Part shown: positions 52,282 to 61,180 of the stretch, piece by piece
Layout: each line of letters opens with the position of its first letter
How positions within the stretch are numbered: position 1 is the first letter of the stretch
Source: Deltaproteobacteria bacterium
Lineage (GTDB): Bacteria > Desulfobacterota > Desulfobacteria > Desulfobacterales > Desulfosarcinaceae
Reading direction: 5' to 3'
NCBI GenBank assembly: GCA_020444075.1
Contig: JAHLLR010000010.1
Coordinates: forward strand, 39,540 to 103,539
DNA length: 64,000 nucleotides
Program-made: the position numbers and the translations under genes
The notes under the pieces: model-generated
Databases searched by the model: none
Seen by the model: the letters and a program-made list of their open reading frames with translations, nothing else
What the model was told of the DNA's origin: nothing

Positions 52282-52684
52282 CAGGCCTGGGTTACCGTAT
52301 ACGGATTTTAAGGAATCGGGAAAAAAATCAGAAACAACCGATACCATGGATCATGTTATTAAACAAGTCCTATGTGGCCGCGGGCAGGGCAGCAATGAGC
52401 CTTGACAGCTTTTTCGACCATTGGTATACAAGTGATAAAACTTTAAGTGTACCTTGATCCGAAGCCTTCATGCGGCCATGGATCGGCGGCTTTATCAGGG
52501 TGCCGTCGGACGGCCATGGACCCGGGATCCGTCCGCCGGTGGCGGAAACGGACCCATTTTCATCCGTGGCCCCTTGTTTTTAATGGAAAATCAGGCTAAT
52601 TGAACTCCCCACCACACCATTCAACGCTTTACGGAATTTTTCCTGTCGCTTTTTTGAAAACCTGATTCAACAAAGGGGGAACCG
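52282..52684. other. Divergent intergenic region without a gene
   Basis: No supported gene. It separates the anchored hypothetical protein from the ETF-QO operon and must contain the promoter of the latter; I cannot point to convincing -35/-10 boxes. Confidence 0.4.
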
Positions 52685-54364
52685 ATGACCACGCACGAAA
52701 CCATTGAATTTGACGTTCTCTTTGTCGGCGGCGGACCCGCCAACCTGGCCGGTGCTATCCGCCTGATGCAACTGGCTGCGGAAAAAGGCCGGGAACTGGA
52801 AGTGGCCCTCATCGACAAAGGTGCCGCCATTGGCTCCCACGCCATCAGCGGGGCGGTGATGAATCCCGTGGCCATCGCCGAACTTTTCCCGGACTACCGG
52901 GAGCATGGATTTCCCGTGGAGCAGACCGTCCGCGGTGACGGTTTCTTTTTCCTTACCCGACAGCGCAGTTATAAGTTGCCGCTGGTGCCGCGCCAGATGC
53001 ACAACACCGGTTTTCCCATCGTCAGTCTCTCCCGGGTGTGTCGGTGGTTGGGTGAAAAAGCCGAGGCCCTGGGTATCAACATATTTTCCAGTTTTGACGG
53101 CAAAGAGATCCTGCTGGCCGACGACGGCATCACCGTGACGGGGGTTCGCACCGGCGACAAAGGGCTGGGAAAGGACGGCAAGCCAAAACCCAACTTCGAG
53201 CCGGGAATCGACCTGCTGGCCAAGGTGACCGTGCTGGGAGAAGGCGCCCGGGGCAGCCTCATGAAAGTGTTGGCCGACAAACTGCCTATCCGTTCGGGCC
53301 GGCTGCCCGAGGTGTTCGAGACGGGTATCAAGGAAGTGATCCAACTGCCGGAAGATCACTTTTTTGCCGGCAGTTCCTTCAACGATATCCATACCATGGG
53401 ATTTCCCCTCGATCTGGACACCCCTGGAGGCGGGTTTGTCTATGAAATGGCCAAAAACCGCATTGCCCTGGGTTTTCTGGTCGCCCTCGGCTACGAGGAC
53501 CCGTCGCTGGACCTTTACGACACGTTTCTGCGGTTCAAGCGCCACCCGATGATCCAGAACCTCATTCGGGGTGGGAAGGTGGTCGAACAGGGAGCCCGCA
53601 CCGTTTCCACCGGCGGCTGGTTCTCCATGCCGCAGCTGGCCGTGGACGGCGCCCTGTTCACCGGAAACGGCGCGGCCATGCACAGCACCCCGGCCATCAA
53701 GGGCATTCACCTGTCCATGAAGTCGGGCATGCTGGCCGCCGAGACCATCATGGACGCCCTTGCGGCCGGCAACACCAAGCGTCACACCCTGGACGGATAC
53801 AGCCAGCGGATCGAAGCAAGCTGGGCCGGTGCGGAGCTTCGGGAAGGCCGCAACTTCGCCCAGGCCCTGGCCAAAAAAGGGCCGATCAAGTGGATCCATC
53901 TGGCCGCCCAATACCTTTCCAGGGGCAAAGGCCTGATCGACCGCCTCCCCGCGGTGGACGACGCCACCACGCTTGCCCCCCTGAAAGGCGAAGCAGGCGG
54001 TACCAAACCGGTTGAAGAGCAAGCGAAACCGGCCAAGGACGATCCGGCCATGGTGGACAAGCTCACCGGCGTCTACCTGTCCGGCACCCTGCACCGCGAG
54101 GACCAACCCAGCCATATCCTCATCCACGACCAGCGGGTGTGCGTGGAAAAATGTTACCCCGCCTACGGCTGCCCCTGCACGCGATTTTGCCCGGGCGATG
54201 TCTATGAGATGGAAACCCGCAAAGACGGCAGCGGCATCAATGGCATCAAAGTTAATTTTACCAACTGCCTGCATTGCAAGACCTGCGACATCAAGGATCC
54301 CTTCCACAACGTCACCTGGACCTGTCCGGAGGGCGGGGAAGGGCCAAACTACAAACAGGCCTGA
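52685..54364 (+). CDS. Electron transfer flavoprotein:quinone oxidoreductase
   Basis: A 559-residue ETF-QO of normal length. The FAD motif VGGGPANLAGAIR is at about residues 16-28, GSHAISGAVMNP near 55-66 and FxGSSFNDIH near 223-232. The C-terminal ferredoxin-like domain binds one 4Fe-4S cluster: KCYPAYGCPC and NCLHCKTCDIKDP near 530-542. It takes electrons from ETF, which accepts them from acyl-CoA dehydrogenases and DAO-type dehydrogenases, and reduces the membrane quinone pool. AAGGGGGAACCG precedes ATG 52685. It is first in an operon with a FAD oxidoreductase and an aminotransferase, which suggests service to that pathway. Confidence 0.95.
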   Translation: MTTHETIEFDVLFVGGGPANLAGAIRLMQLAAEKGRELEVALIDKGAAIGSHAISGAVMNPVAIAELFPDYREHGFPVEQTVRGDGFFFLTRQRSYKLPLVPRQMHNTGFPIVSLSRVCRWLGEKAEALGINIFSSFDGKEILLADDGITVTGVRTGDKGLGKDGKPKPNFEPGIDLLAKVTVLGEGARGSLMKVLADKLPIRSGRLPEVFETGIKEVIQLPEDHFFAGSSFNDIHTMGFPLDLDTPGGGFVYEMAKNRIALGFLVALGYEDPSLDLYDTFLRFKRHPMIQNLIRGGKVVEQGARTVSTGGWFSMPQLAVDGALFTGNGAAMHSTPAIKGIHLSMKSGMLAAETIMDALAAGNTKRHTLDGYSQRIEASWAGAELREGRNFAQALAKKGPIKWIHLAAQYLSRGKGLIDRLPAVDDATTLAPLKGEAGGTKPVEEQAKPAKDDPAMVDKLTGVYLSGTLHREDQPSHILIHDQRVCVEKCYPAYGCPCTRFCPGDVYEMETRKDGSGINGIKVNFTNCLHCKTCDIKDPFHNVTWTCPEGGEGPNYKQA

Positions 54365-54400
54365 CCGATTCAGGCCATCCTATCAGGAGAACACCAGACC

Positions 54401-55576
54401 ATGGATAGCAAAAAGCGTTATGATGTCATCATTGTCGGTGGCGGGATCATGGGGTCCACCACCGCCTATTATCTGACCCGTAAGGATCCGGCTCTGAAAG
54501 TGGCTGTTATCGAGCGGGATCTGGCCTATACCCGGGCCTCCACCACCCTCTCCATGGTCAACGCCAGGATCCAGTTCAGCCTCAGGCAGAACGTCGAGAT
54601 CTCGCAGTACGCCTTCAATGTGCTGGAACGCTTCGAAGACGACATGACCGTGGCCGGCCAGCGTCCCCGTATCTCCTATCACCGGGAAGGCAACCTGTTC
54701 CTTTATGAAGAAGCTGCTGCGATCGATGCCAAAGCGGCCCTGGCGATGCAGCAGGCGCTGGGATGCCAGGTCCAGTGGTGGTCGCCGGACGAGGTCAAGG
54801 CCCACTATCCCCTGTATGCACCGGAAGGATTGGCCGGCGGTACCTTCGGGGCTCAGGACGGCCATTTCGACGCCTACGCCGTACTCATGGGGTACAAGGC
54901 CAACGCCCGAGCGCAGGGGGCCGTCTACGTCGAGGATGAGGTGACCCAACTGGCGGTCGACAAGGGGCGGATTATCGGCGTCAAGACAGGCTCCGGTGCC
55001 ACCTATGCATCCGCGGTCGTCGTCAACTGCGCCGGTGCCTGGTGCACCGAGTTGGCCGGAACCGCCGGCGTGGACCTGCCCGTGAACCCGGTCAAGCGCC
55101 AGTGCTTTTGCCTGGACACGGCCGTCAAGCCGGACGGCCCGCTGCCACTGACCATCCTGCCCTCGGGATTGTACTTCAGGACGGAAACCGGGGGTATGGT
55201 CCTTTTGGGGAAATCAATGGCGGAAGACCCGGTTGGCTTCGATTTCACCTGGGACCAGAACCGGTTCATGGATATCCTGTGGTTGGAGCTGGCCGAATTC
55301 GTTCCGGCTTTCGAGCGGCTGAAGCTGGTGCGGGGCTGGGCGGGCCTTTATGCGGTCAACACCCTGGACGGCAACGCCATCCTCGGTGAATGGCCCGAAC
55401 TCAAGGGGTTTTACCTGGCCAACGGCTTCTCCGGCCACGGCCTCCAGCAGGGGCCGGCCGTGGGTCGCTACATGAGTGAACTGATCATCGGTGAAACGCC
55501 GGCGCTGGATCTGTCAATTTTTAATCCCCAACGTATTCTCGAAGGCAAACCCCTGGCAGAGGGGGGGCTCGTATAA
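54401..55576 (+). CDS. FAD-dependent oxidoreductase (DAO family)
   Basis: A 391-residue DAO-family flavoprotein similar in layout to sarcosine/dimethylglycine/glycerol-3-phosphate oxidoreductases. The FAD motif VGGGIMGSTTAYYL is at about residues 10-23; the C-terminal FAD region is GFYLANGFSGHGLQQGP near 342-358. It lies 36 bases after ETF-QO, which argues that it is a dehydrogenase passing electrons through ETF-type carriers rather than an oxidase using O2. Its stop overlaps the start of the aminotransferase gene (TAATG), so the two are translationally coupled. The substrate is unknown; an N-methylated or secondary amine or a D-amino acid is likely. Confidence 0.9.
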   Translation: MDSKKRYDVIIVGGGIMGSTTAYYLTRKDPALKVAVIERDLAYTRASTTLSMVNARIQFSLRQNVEISQYAFNVLERFEDDMTVAGQRPRISYHREGNLFLYEEAAAIDAKAALAMQQALGCQVQWWSPDEVKAHYPLYAPEGLAGGTFGAQDGHFDAYAVLMGYKANARAQGAVYVEDEVTQLAVDKGRIIGVKTGSGATYASAVVVNCAGAWCTELAGTAGVDLPVNPVKRQCFCLDTAVKPDGPLPLTILPSGLYFRTETGGMVLLGKSMAEDPVGFDFTWDQNRFMDILWLELAEFVPAFERLKLVRGWAGLYAVNTLDGNAILGEWPELKGFYLANGFSGHGLQQGPAVGRYMSELIIGETPALDLSIFNPQRILEGKPLAEGGLV

Positions 55577-56907
55577 TGGAAACTCCGATTCCTGTGGATA
55601 TCGTCCGGAACAAAATCCGTGACAGCAAGCTGGCCAGCGTGGGGCTGGCCTCCATCCGTGAACTGAACCGGCTGGTGGGCGAAATCGAAGCGGCATCCGG
55701 GCAGCGGTTTATCCGTATGGAGATGGGCATCCCGGGTATGGCCCCGCCGGAGATCGCGGTGGAGGGCGAGATCGATGCCCTGAAAAAGGGCGTAGGCGCC
55801 ATCTATCCGCCTTTTGACGGCATCCCCTGCCTGAAGACCGAGATCTCCCGTTTCGTAAAGCAATTCCTGGACACCCCTGTGCAACCGGGCCACTGCCTGC
55901 CCACCGTGGGTTCTATGCAGGGGTGCTTTCTTTCCATGATGATGACCGGCCGTCGGATCAAGGGCAGGGACGGTATTCTGTTTCTCGATCCCGGGTTTCC
56001 CGTGAACAAGAAGCAGGCCCAGGTGCTGGGACTGCCCCGGGAGAGTTTCGACGTGTACGACTTCCGGGGTGACCGGCTGCGGGATAAGCTGGAATCCTAC
56101 CTGTCGACGGGTCGCATCGGCGCGCTGATGTACTCCAACCCCAACAACCCCGCCTGGATCTGCTTCACGGAAAAAGAGCTGGGCATCATCGGCGAGTTGT
56201 GCTCGCGCTACGACGTGATCGCCCTGGAAGACCTGGCTTACTTCGGTATGGATTTCAGGCAGGACTATTCCCGGCCGGGAGTGCCGCCCTTCATTCCCAC
56301 GGTGGCCCGCTATACGGACAACTATATTCTGCTGATCTCCAGTTCGAAATCCTTCAGCCTGGCCGGCCAGCGTATCGGCATGACGGCCATTTCCGATCGC
56401 CTGTTCGAATCCACCGGCGACGGTCTGGCTCGCTGGTTCGGCACCGACCGGTTCGGGTACGCCTATATCTTCGGCGGCATGTATTCGCTGAGCTCCGGTG
56501 TGTGCCACAGCACCCAGTACGGCCTGGCCAAACTGCTGGAAGCGGTCAACGACGGCAACTATAATTTTGTCGAGGCGGTCAGGGAATACGGGGAACGTGC
56601 CCGGACGATGAAACGTCTGTTCACGGAAAACGGTTTTTGCCTGGTCTATGACATGGACGAGGACCAGCCCCTGGCCGACGGGTTTTACTTCACCGTTGCT
56701 TATTCGGGTTTCACCGGCGTCCAACTGGTGGAGGAACTGCTCTATTACGGCATCAGCGCCATTTCCCTGGAAACCACCGGCAGCAGCCGCACCGAAGGCA
56801 TCCGGGCCTGCGTATCGTTGACGGGGAAAGATCGCTTCGGGGAGTTGGAGGAACGTTTGAAGCGGTTTGACGCCGATCATAAAAAGGGCTTGCGCGCCCT
56901 GGACTGA
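55576..56907 (+). CDS. PLP-dependent aminotransferase (class I/II)
   Basis: A 443-residue fold-type I aminotransferase. The PLP lysine lies in SSSKSFSLAGQRIG near residues 255-268; other core features are SNPNNPAWICF near 189-199 and the aspartate/tyrosine pair in ALEDLAYFGMDF near 216-227. It is likely to be an aminotransferase for an amino acid or its keto acid. The start ATG overlaps the previous stop codon by one base. Its end is only 12 bases from the end of the convergent peptide-ABC operon. Together with the DAO protein and ETF-QO it forms an amino-acid or amine oxidation module. Confidence 0.92.
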   Translation: METPIPVDIVRNKIRDSKLASVGLASIRELNRLVGEIEAASGQRFIRMEMGIPGMAPPEIAVEGEIDALKKGVGAIYPPFDGIPCLKTEISRFVKQFLDTPVQPGHCLPTVGSMQGCFLSMMMTGRRIKGRDGILFLDPGFPVNKKQAQVLGLPRESFDVYDFRGDRLRDKLESYLSTGRIGALMYSNPNNPAWICFTEKELGIIGELCSRYDVIALEDLAYFGMDFRQDYSRPGVPPFIPTVARYTDNYILLISSSKSFSLAGQRIGMTAISDRLFESTGDGLARWFGTDRFGYAYIFGGMYSLSSGVCHSTQYGLAKLLEAVNDGNYNFVEAVREYGERARTMKRLFTENGFCLVYDMDEDQPLADGFYFTVAYSGFTGVQLVEELLYYGISAISLETTGSSRTEGIRACVSLTGKDRFGELEERLKRFDADHKKGLRALD

Positions 56908-56919
56908 ATCCTGCGAAAC

Positions 56920-57963
56920 TCATATCCGTGCCTCCTCCACAGCATGGCAGGCGACAATGACCTTGTTTTCAACGGTTCGCGCCTCAGGCACTTCCTCGGC
57001 GCAGCGCGGGTTGGCGTAAATGCAACGGCCGTGAAAGACGCATCCGCCGGGCAGGTTGATGGGGGTGGGCACCTCGCCTTTCAGTTTGACATGGCCGCTT
57101 TTCTTGCGACCCAGTTTGGGAATGGCGGAAAGCAGCGCCTGGGTGTACGGGTGGCGGGGGCTCTCGAAAAGGGACTTGGCCGGGGAGAGTTCGCACAGGG
57201 TGCCTAAATACATGACCGCCACCCGGTTACTGATGTGTTCCACCACCGACAGGTCGTGGGTGATGAACATATAGGTAAGACCCCGCTGGGCCTGGGCGTC
57301 CATGAGCAGGTTGAGGATCTGGGCCTGAATGGATACGTCCAGGGCCGACACGGGCTCGTCGGCCACGATGAACTCGGGGTCCACCATCAGGGCCCGGGCG
57401 ATGCTGATGCGCTGGCGCTGCCCGCCGGAAAACTCGTGGGGGTATCTGGCGGCCCATTTGGGATCGACGCCGACTTGGGACATGACGGCCGCCACGCGGT
57501 CTTTCACCTGGTCCGCCGATATTGACGGGTTGTGAAAAACCACCGGCTCTTCCAGGGTCTGCATGACGGTTTTTCGCGGATTCAGGGACGCGTATGGATC
57601 CTGGAAAATCATCTGCATTTTGCGGCGGAATGGCAGCATCTGCTGGCCGTTCTTGTTGTCGATGCGTTCTCCCCGATAGAGAATCCTGCCACTGTTGGGT
57701 GGGTAGATGCCCAGGGTGGTGCGGGCCAGGGTGGATTTGCCGCAGCCGCTCTCGCCCACTACGCTGAAGGTCTCCCCGGGGGCGATGGTGAAGCTCACGT
57801 TGTTCACCGCCTTGACGGTGGTGCGCCGGTGGCGGAGCTTGCCTTTTTCCAACCGCAGGCGGTCCAGCAGGCCGCCGGAAATGTCGAAATGCTTGACTAC
57901 CTGTTTCAGGGCCAGCAGGCCGTTTTCATCGGTTTTCATCTGGTTGGGTTGTTCGGTTGTCAT
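56920..57963 (-). CDS. Dipeptide/oligopeptide ABC transporter ATPase (DppF/OppF type)
   Basis: A 347-residue ABC ATPase. Walker A GESGCGKSTLA is near residues 67-77, the signature FSGGQRQRI near 177-185, Walker B FIVADEPVSALDVS near 197-210, and the C-terminal oligopeptide/dipeptide extension carries GCVFHGRCIYANPRC near 305-319 with its cysteines (4Fe-4S in this family). ATG 57963 overlaps the stop of the preceding ATPase gene (ATGA). It pairs with the DppD-type protein to energise the importer. Last gene of the operon, convergent with the aminotransferase gene. Confidence 0.93.
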   Translation of the reverse strand: MTTEQPNQMKTDENGLLALKQVVKHFDISGGLLDRLRLEKGKLRHRRTTVKAVNNVSFTIAPGETFSVVGESGCGKSTLARTTLGIYPPNSGRILYRGERIDNKNGQQMLPFRRKMQMIFQDPYASLNPRKTVMQTLEEPVVFHNPSISADQVKDRVAAVMSQVGVDPKWAARYPHEFSGGQRQRISIARALMVDPEFIVADEPVSALDVSIQAQILNLLMDAQAQRGLTYMFITHDLSVVEHISNRVAVMYLGTLCELSPAKSLFESPRHPYTQALLSAIPKLGRKKSGHVKLKGEVPTPINLPGGCVFHGRCIYANPRCAEEVPEARTVENKVIVACHAVEEARI

Positions 57964-58949
57964 CTTGTTCCCATGCTGGGGTCGGGTTTTACCATATGGC
58001 AGGCCACCATTCGGGTCAGGTGGTCTACAGGAATAAATGGCGGTTCCTGGTTCCGGCAGATGGTCTCGCAAAGGGGACAGCGCGGGTTGAAAGCGCATCC
58101 CGGCGGGATGTCGGTCAGTGTGGGCATCATCCCGGGGATCTGGTTCAGGCGGGCGCCGGGCTGCAGGCTGCCGGGAAGGGCCTTGATCAACCCCTGCGTA
58201 TAAGGATGCTTGGGATTATTGACCACCCGATCGGTGAGGCCCGATTCCACAATTTTGCCGGCGTACATGACCGCGATCTTTTCGGTCACCTGAGACACCA
58301 CCCCCAGGTCGTGCGTGATGAGGATCAACCCGGTATCTTCCGACTCGCACAGCTGCTGTAAAAGATCCATGATTTCGGCCTGGATGGTCACGTCCAGGGC
58401 CGTGGTGGGTTCGTCGGCGATAATGATTTCCGGGTCGGTGATCAGCGCGATGGCAATGACGATGCGCTGGCGCATGCCGCCGGAAAATTCGTGGGGATAC
58501 TGGGCCAGGCGTTTTTCCGGTGAGGGGATCTGAACTTTTTTCAGCTTTTCCAGGGCGATGGCTTCCGCTTCGGGACGGGTGATCCTGCGGTGAGCCTGCA
58601 GGGTTTCCACCATCTGGGTGCCGATGGTCAGCACCGGGTTCAGGGTCATCATGGGGTCCTGGAAGATCATGCTGATATGATTGCCACGAATCTCCCGCAT
58701 CGCTTCTTCAGAGAGTGCCGCCAGATCCTGGCCGTTGAATATCACCCGGCCGCCGGAGATGAATCCCGGCTTGCTGATCAGGTTGATGATGGCGAACCCG
58801 GTGACCGATTTGCCGGCCCCGCTTTCACCTACCAATCCCATGCGCTCGCCCTTGTCCAGGTTGAAGCTGATGCCGTTGATGGCAGTCAGGTCGCCCTGTC
58901 TCAGGCCGAATTTGACTTCGAGGTCGTTGACTTCCAGTAAGTGTGACAT
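57960..58949 (-). CDS. Dipeptide/oligopeptide ABC transporter ATPase (DppD/OppD type)
   Basis: A 329-residue ABC ATPase: Walker A GESGAGKSVT (about residues 42-51), signature FSGGMRQRIVIA near 159-170, Walker B IIIADEPTTALDVT near 178-191 and a C-terminal cysteine motif GCAFNPRCPLCETIC near 286-300. I take ATG 58949; an upstream TTG at 58964 is possible but less likely. It partners the DppF-type ATPase, overlapping its start. A pair of heptad arrays (58966-59034) fills the spacer to the preceding permease gene. Confidence 0.93.
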   Translation of the reverse strand: MSHLLEVNDLEVKFGLRQGDLTAINGISFNLDKGERMGLVGESGAGKSVTGFAIINLISKPGFISGGRVIFNGQDLAALSEEAMREIRGNHISMIFQDPMMTLNPVLTIGTQMVETLQAHRRITRPEAEAIALEKLKKVQIPSPEKRLAQYPHEFSGGMRQRIVIAIALITDPEIIIADEPTTALDVTIQAEIMDLLQQLCESEDTGLILITHDLGVVSQVTEKIAVMYAGKIVESGLTDRVVNNPKHPYTQGLIKALPGSLQPGARLNQIPGMMPTLTDIPPGCAFNPRCPLCETICRNQEPPFIPVDHLTRMVACHMVKPDPSMGTR

Positions 58950-58965
58950 AAAAGGTCCGAACAAT

Positions 58966-59034
58966 GTTAAGTATTACGTTTTAAGTGTTAAGGAAAGGCG
59001 TCTCGCTGCTTCTTAACACTCAAAACGTAACACC
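58966..59034. repeat. Inverted pair of degenerate heptad arrays
   Basis: The left arm 58966-58993 has four 7-bp units (such as GTTAAGT and ATTACGT); the right arm 59012-59034 is the near-exact reverse complement (17 bp with one mismatch). The hairpin fills the spacer between the DppC-type stop at 59043 and the DppD-type start at 58949. Confidence 0.8.
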
Positions 59035-59042
59035 GGGGTTTT

Positions 59043-59963
59043 CTATCCCTTATACAGCTTGGGGTTCAGCACATCCCTCAGCCAGTCGCCCAACAGATTG
59101 ATCACCAGCACCAGCAGCACCAGAAATATTCCCGGAAACAGGGTGATCCACCAGGAACCGGAGAAGATGTATTCGAAACCGGATCGGATCAACGAGCCCA
59201 GAGAAGGCTTGGTTACCGGCATGCCCAGTCCCAGAAACGAGAGGGCTGCCTCGCTCATCACGGCGTTGGCCACCTGAATGGTGGAGATGACCAGTACGGA
59301 TGTCATGGTGTTGGGCAGCACGTGGCGAAACATGATCCGCCAGCGGTTCAGCCCGATCACCCTGGCCGCCTCTACGTATTCCTTGTTTTTTTCCCCCATG
59401 ACCGCCGCCCGAACGGTCCTGGCATACACCGGCCATTCCGCCAGGCCGATGATGACGATCAGCAGGGGTACGGCCAGGTCCTCATAGCGGCCGATGCCGA
59501 AGGCCAGCTGAAAGATGGCGCTGATGAAAATGGCCACCATGAGGTAGGGAAAGGAAAGCTGGATGTCGGCGATGCGCATGAGCACGGCGTCGATCTTTCC
59601 TCCCAGGTAGCCGGCCAGCAGGCCGACGACAACGCCGAGACACCCCTGCAGGATCACCGCCCCGCAGCCGATGAGAATCGACAGCCGCAGGCCATAGATC
59701 ATGGTGCTGAGCAGGTCGCGTCCCTGGATGTCGGTGCCCAGCAGGAAGGCCGCCTCACCGTTTTCGGTCCAGGACGGCGGCAGTTCCGAGTTCATGATGT
59801 CGATATTGGCCGGGTCATAGGGATCGTAGGGGGAGAACACCGGCGCCAGCAGCCCGGTGACCAGCAGGACCAGCAGGACCGCCAGACTGAAGATGGCGGT
59901 CTTGTCCTGTTTGAAACTGAAGAGCAGATAGGATGCCTTGAATCGGCGCCAGGTTCGTTTCAT
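59043..59963 (-). CDS. Peptide-type ABC transporter permease (DppC type)
   Basis: A 306-residue inner-membrane permease with about six helices. The N-terminal OppC-like helix (FSLAVLLVLLVTGLLAPVF) is followed by a periplasmic loop with GTDIQGRDLLSTMIYGLR near 77-94, a DppC hallmark, and the cytoplasmic EAA loop EAARVIGLNRWRIMFRHVLPN near 198-218 that contacts the ATPases. It pairs with the DppB-type permease; its ATG overlaps the stop of that gene (ATGA). Confidence 0.93.
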   Translation of the reverse strand: MKRTWRRFKASYLLFSFKQDKTAIFSLAVLLVLLVTGLLAPVFSPYDPYDPANIDIMNSELPPSWTENGEAAFLLGTDIQGRDLLSTMIYGLRLSILIGCGAVILQGCLGVVVGLLAGYLGGKIDAVLMRIADIQLSFPYLMVAIFISAIFQLAFGIGRYEDLAVPLLIVIIGLAEWPVYARTVRAAVMGEKNKEYVEAARVIGLNRWRIMFRHVLPNTMTSVLVISTIQVANAVMSEAALSFLGLGMPVTKPSLGSLIRSGFEYIFSGSWWITLFPGIFLVLLVLVINLLGDWLRDVLNPKLYKG

Positions 59964-60934
59964 TTTCTTCCCGCAATCCGGATGGTGGGATTCACCAGTC
60001 CGTAAATGATATCCACCACGGTGTTGACCACCACGAAAACGGCCCCCACCACCATCAGATAGGCCACCAGCAAAGAGATGTCCGAACGTTCAACGGCTTC
60101 CAGAAACATGAACCCCATGCCCTGCCATTGAAAGACCGTTTCGGTGAGGATGGTAAAGGCGAACATGATGCCGATCTGTACGCCGAATACGGTGATCACC
60201 GGCAGCAGGGTGTTCTTGAAGGCGTGGATAAACCAGATGCGTTTGCGGTGCAGCCCCTTGGCCCAGGCGAACTTGATGTATTCGGTTTCCAGGACTTCCA
60301 TCATCTCCGAGCGGATCAGACGGATGAACAGCGGCAGCATGATTGACGCCAGAGAAAAGCAGGGCAGAATCAGGTGCATGATGCCGTCCACGGTAAACAG
60401 GCCGCTGTCCCATCCGCCCAGGCTGACGGTCTCCCCGCGCCCGTATGAGGGCAGCCAGTTCAGCTCAACGGAGAAGATATAGATGAGGACGATGGCGGTG
60501 AGAAACACAGGCACCGACACCCCCAGGGTGGAAAACGCCATGGTGAACCGGGAGAAGGCGCTGCGCGGATAGATGGCGGAGAAAACACCGATGGGCAGGG
60601 AGATGAAGATGATGATCAGCGCCGCACCGAAAACCAGCTCGAGGGTGGCCGGCGCCTTGGCGGCAATGACCGCAAGGGCCGGCTTCTTATGGAAAAAAGA
60701 CACCCCCAGATCCCCTTGGACGGCATTTTTTGCGAACCGAAGGTATTGGGTGACAAACGGATCGTTGAGTCCCAGCTTATCCCGCAGCAGCTCCCGCTCG
60801 GCCGGTGTGACCCGCTCGCCCACCAGGTCCCGGATCGGGTCGCCGATCTTGTTTTTGATGGAAAATCCCACCAGGCTGATGATCAGCATGACGAAAAGGG
60901 CTTGGGTGATGCGTCGAACCACAAAAGCAAACAT
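59960..60934 (-). CDS. Peptide-type ABC transporter permease (DppB type)
   Basis: A 324-residue permease. It begins with the DppB/OppB pattern FVVRRITQALFVMLIISLVGF (one helix, residues about 5-25), has six helices in all and the EAA-type loop IKFAWAKGLHRKRIWFIHAFKN near 217-238. It forms the membrane channel with the DppC-type protein. It follows the binding-protein gene after a 246-base spacer that contains an inverted pair of heptad arrays (60983-61101). Confidence 0.93.
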   Translation of the reverse strand: MFAFVVRRITQALFVMLIISLVGFSIKNKIGDPIRDLVGERVTPAERELLRDKLGLNDPFVTQYLRFAKNAVQGDLGVSFFHKKPALAVIAAKAPATLELVFGAALIIIFISLPIGVFSAIYPRSAFSRFTMAFSTLGVSVPVFLTAIVLIYIFSVELNWLPSYGRGETVSLGGWDSGLFTVDGIMHLILPCFSLASIMLPLFIRLIRSEMMEVLETEYIKFAWAKGLHRKRIWFIHAFKNTLLPVITVFGVQIGIMFAFTILTETVFQWQGMGFMFLEAVERSDISLLVAYLMVVGAVFVVVNTVVDIIYGLVNPTIRIAGRK

Positions 60935-60982
60935 TAGTGCTGTTCCAATGAATAGATTGCTGTAATATCAAAAAAATAAAGA

Positions 60983-61101
60983 ATTCAGGAGTCAGTATTC
61001 AGAATTCAGAAGAAGGTATCCCCTTCGGCTCATTCGTTTGAATAAAAACGACGGACCATAGGGACATCATTTTGCTTCTGGCTTCTGACTCCTGGCTCCT
61101 G
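60983..61101. repeat. Inverted pair of degenerate heptad arrays
   Basis: The left arm 60983-61010 has four 7-bp units (ATTCAGG, AGTCAGT and two ATTCAGA) and the right arm 61074-61101 has four units of the opposite sense (for example GCTTCTG and GCTCCTG). A spacer of 63 bases separates the arms. It lies between the binding-protein stop at 61181 and the DppB-type start at 60934. Confidence 0.8.
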
Positions 61102-61180
61102 AATACCATGGTATGGTTCAGACGAAACGTGATTATCCTTTATAACAATCCAAAAAGGACGCTTTCCGTGTCAATATTTT

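Noticed and set aside
52667..56880. Two long minus-strand frames opposite ETF-QO and the aminotransferase
   Set aside because: Compositional shadows of strongly supported plus-strand genes, which have correct motifs, ribosome sites and operon spacing.
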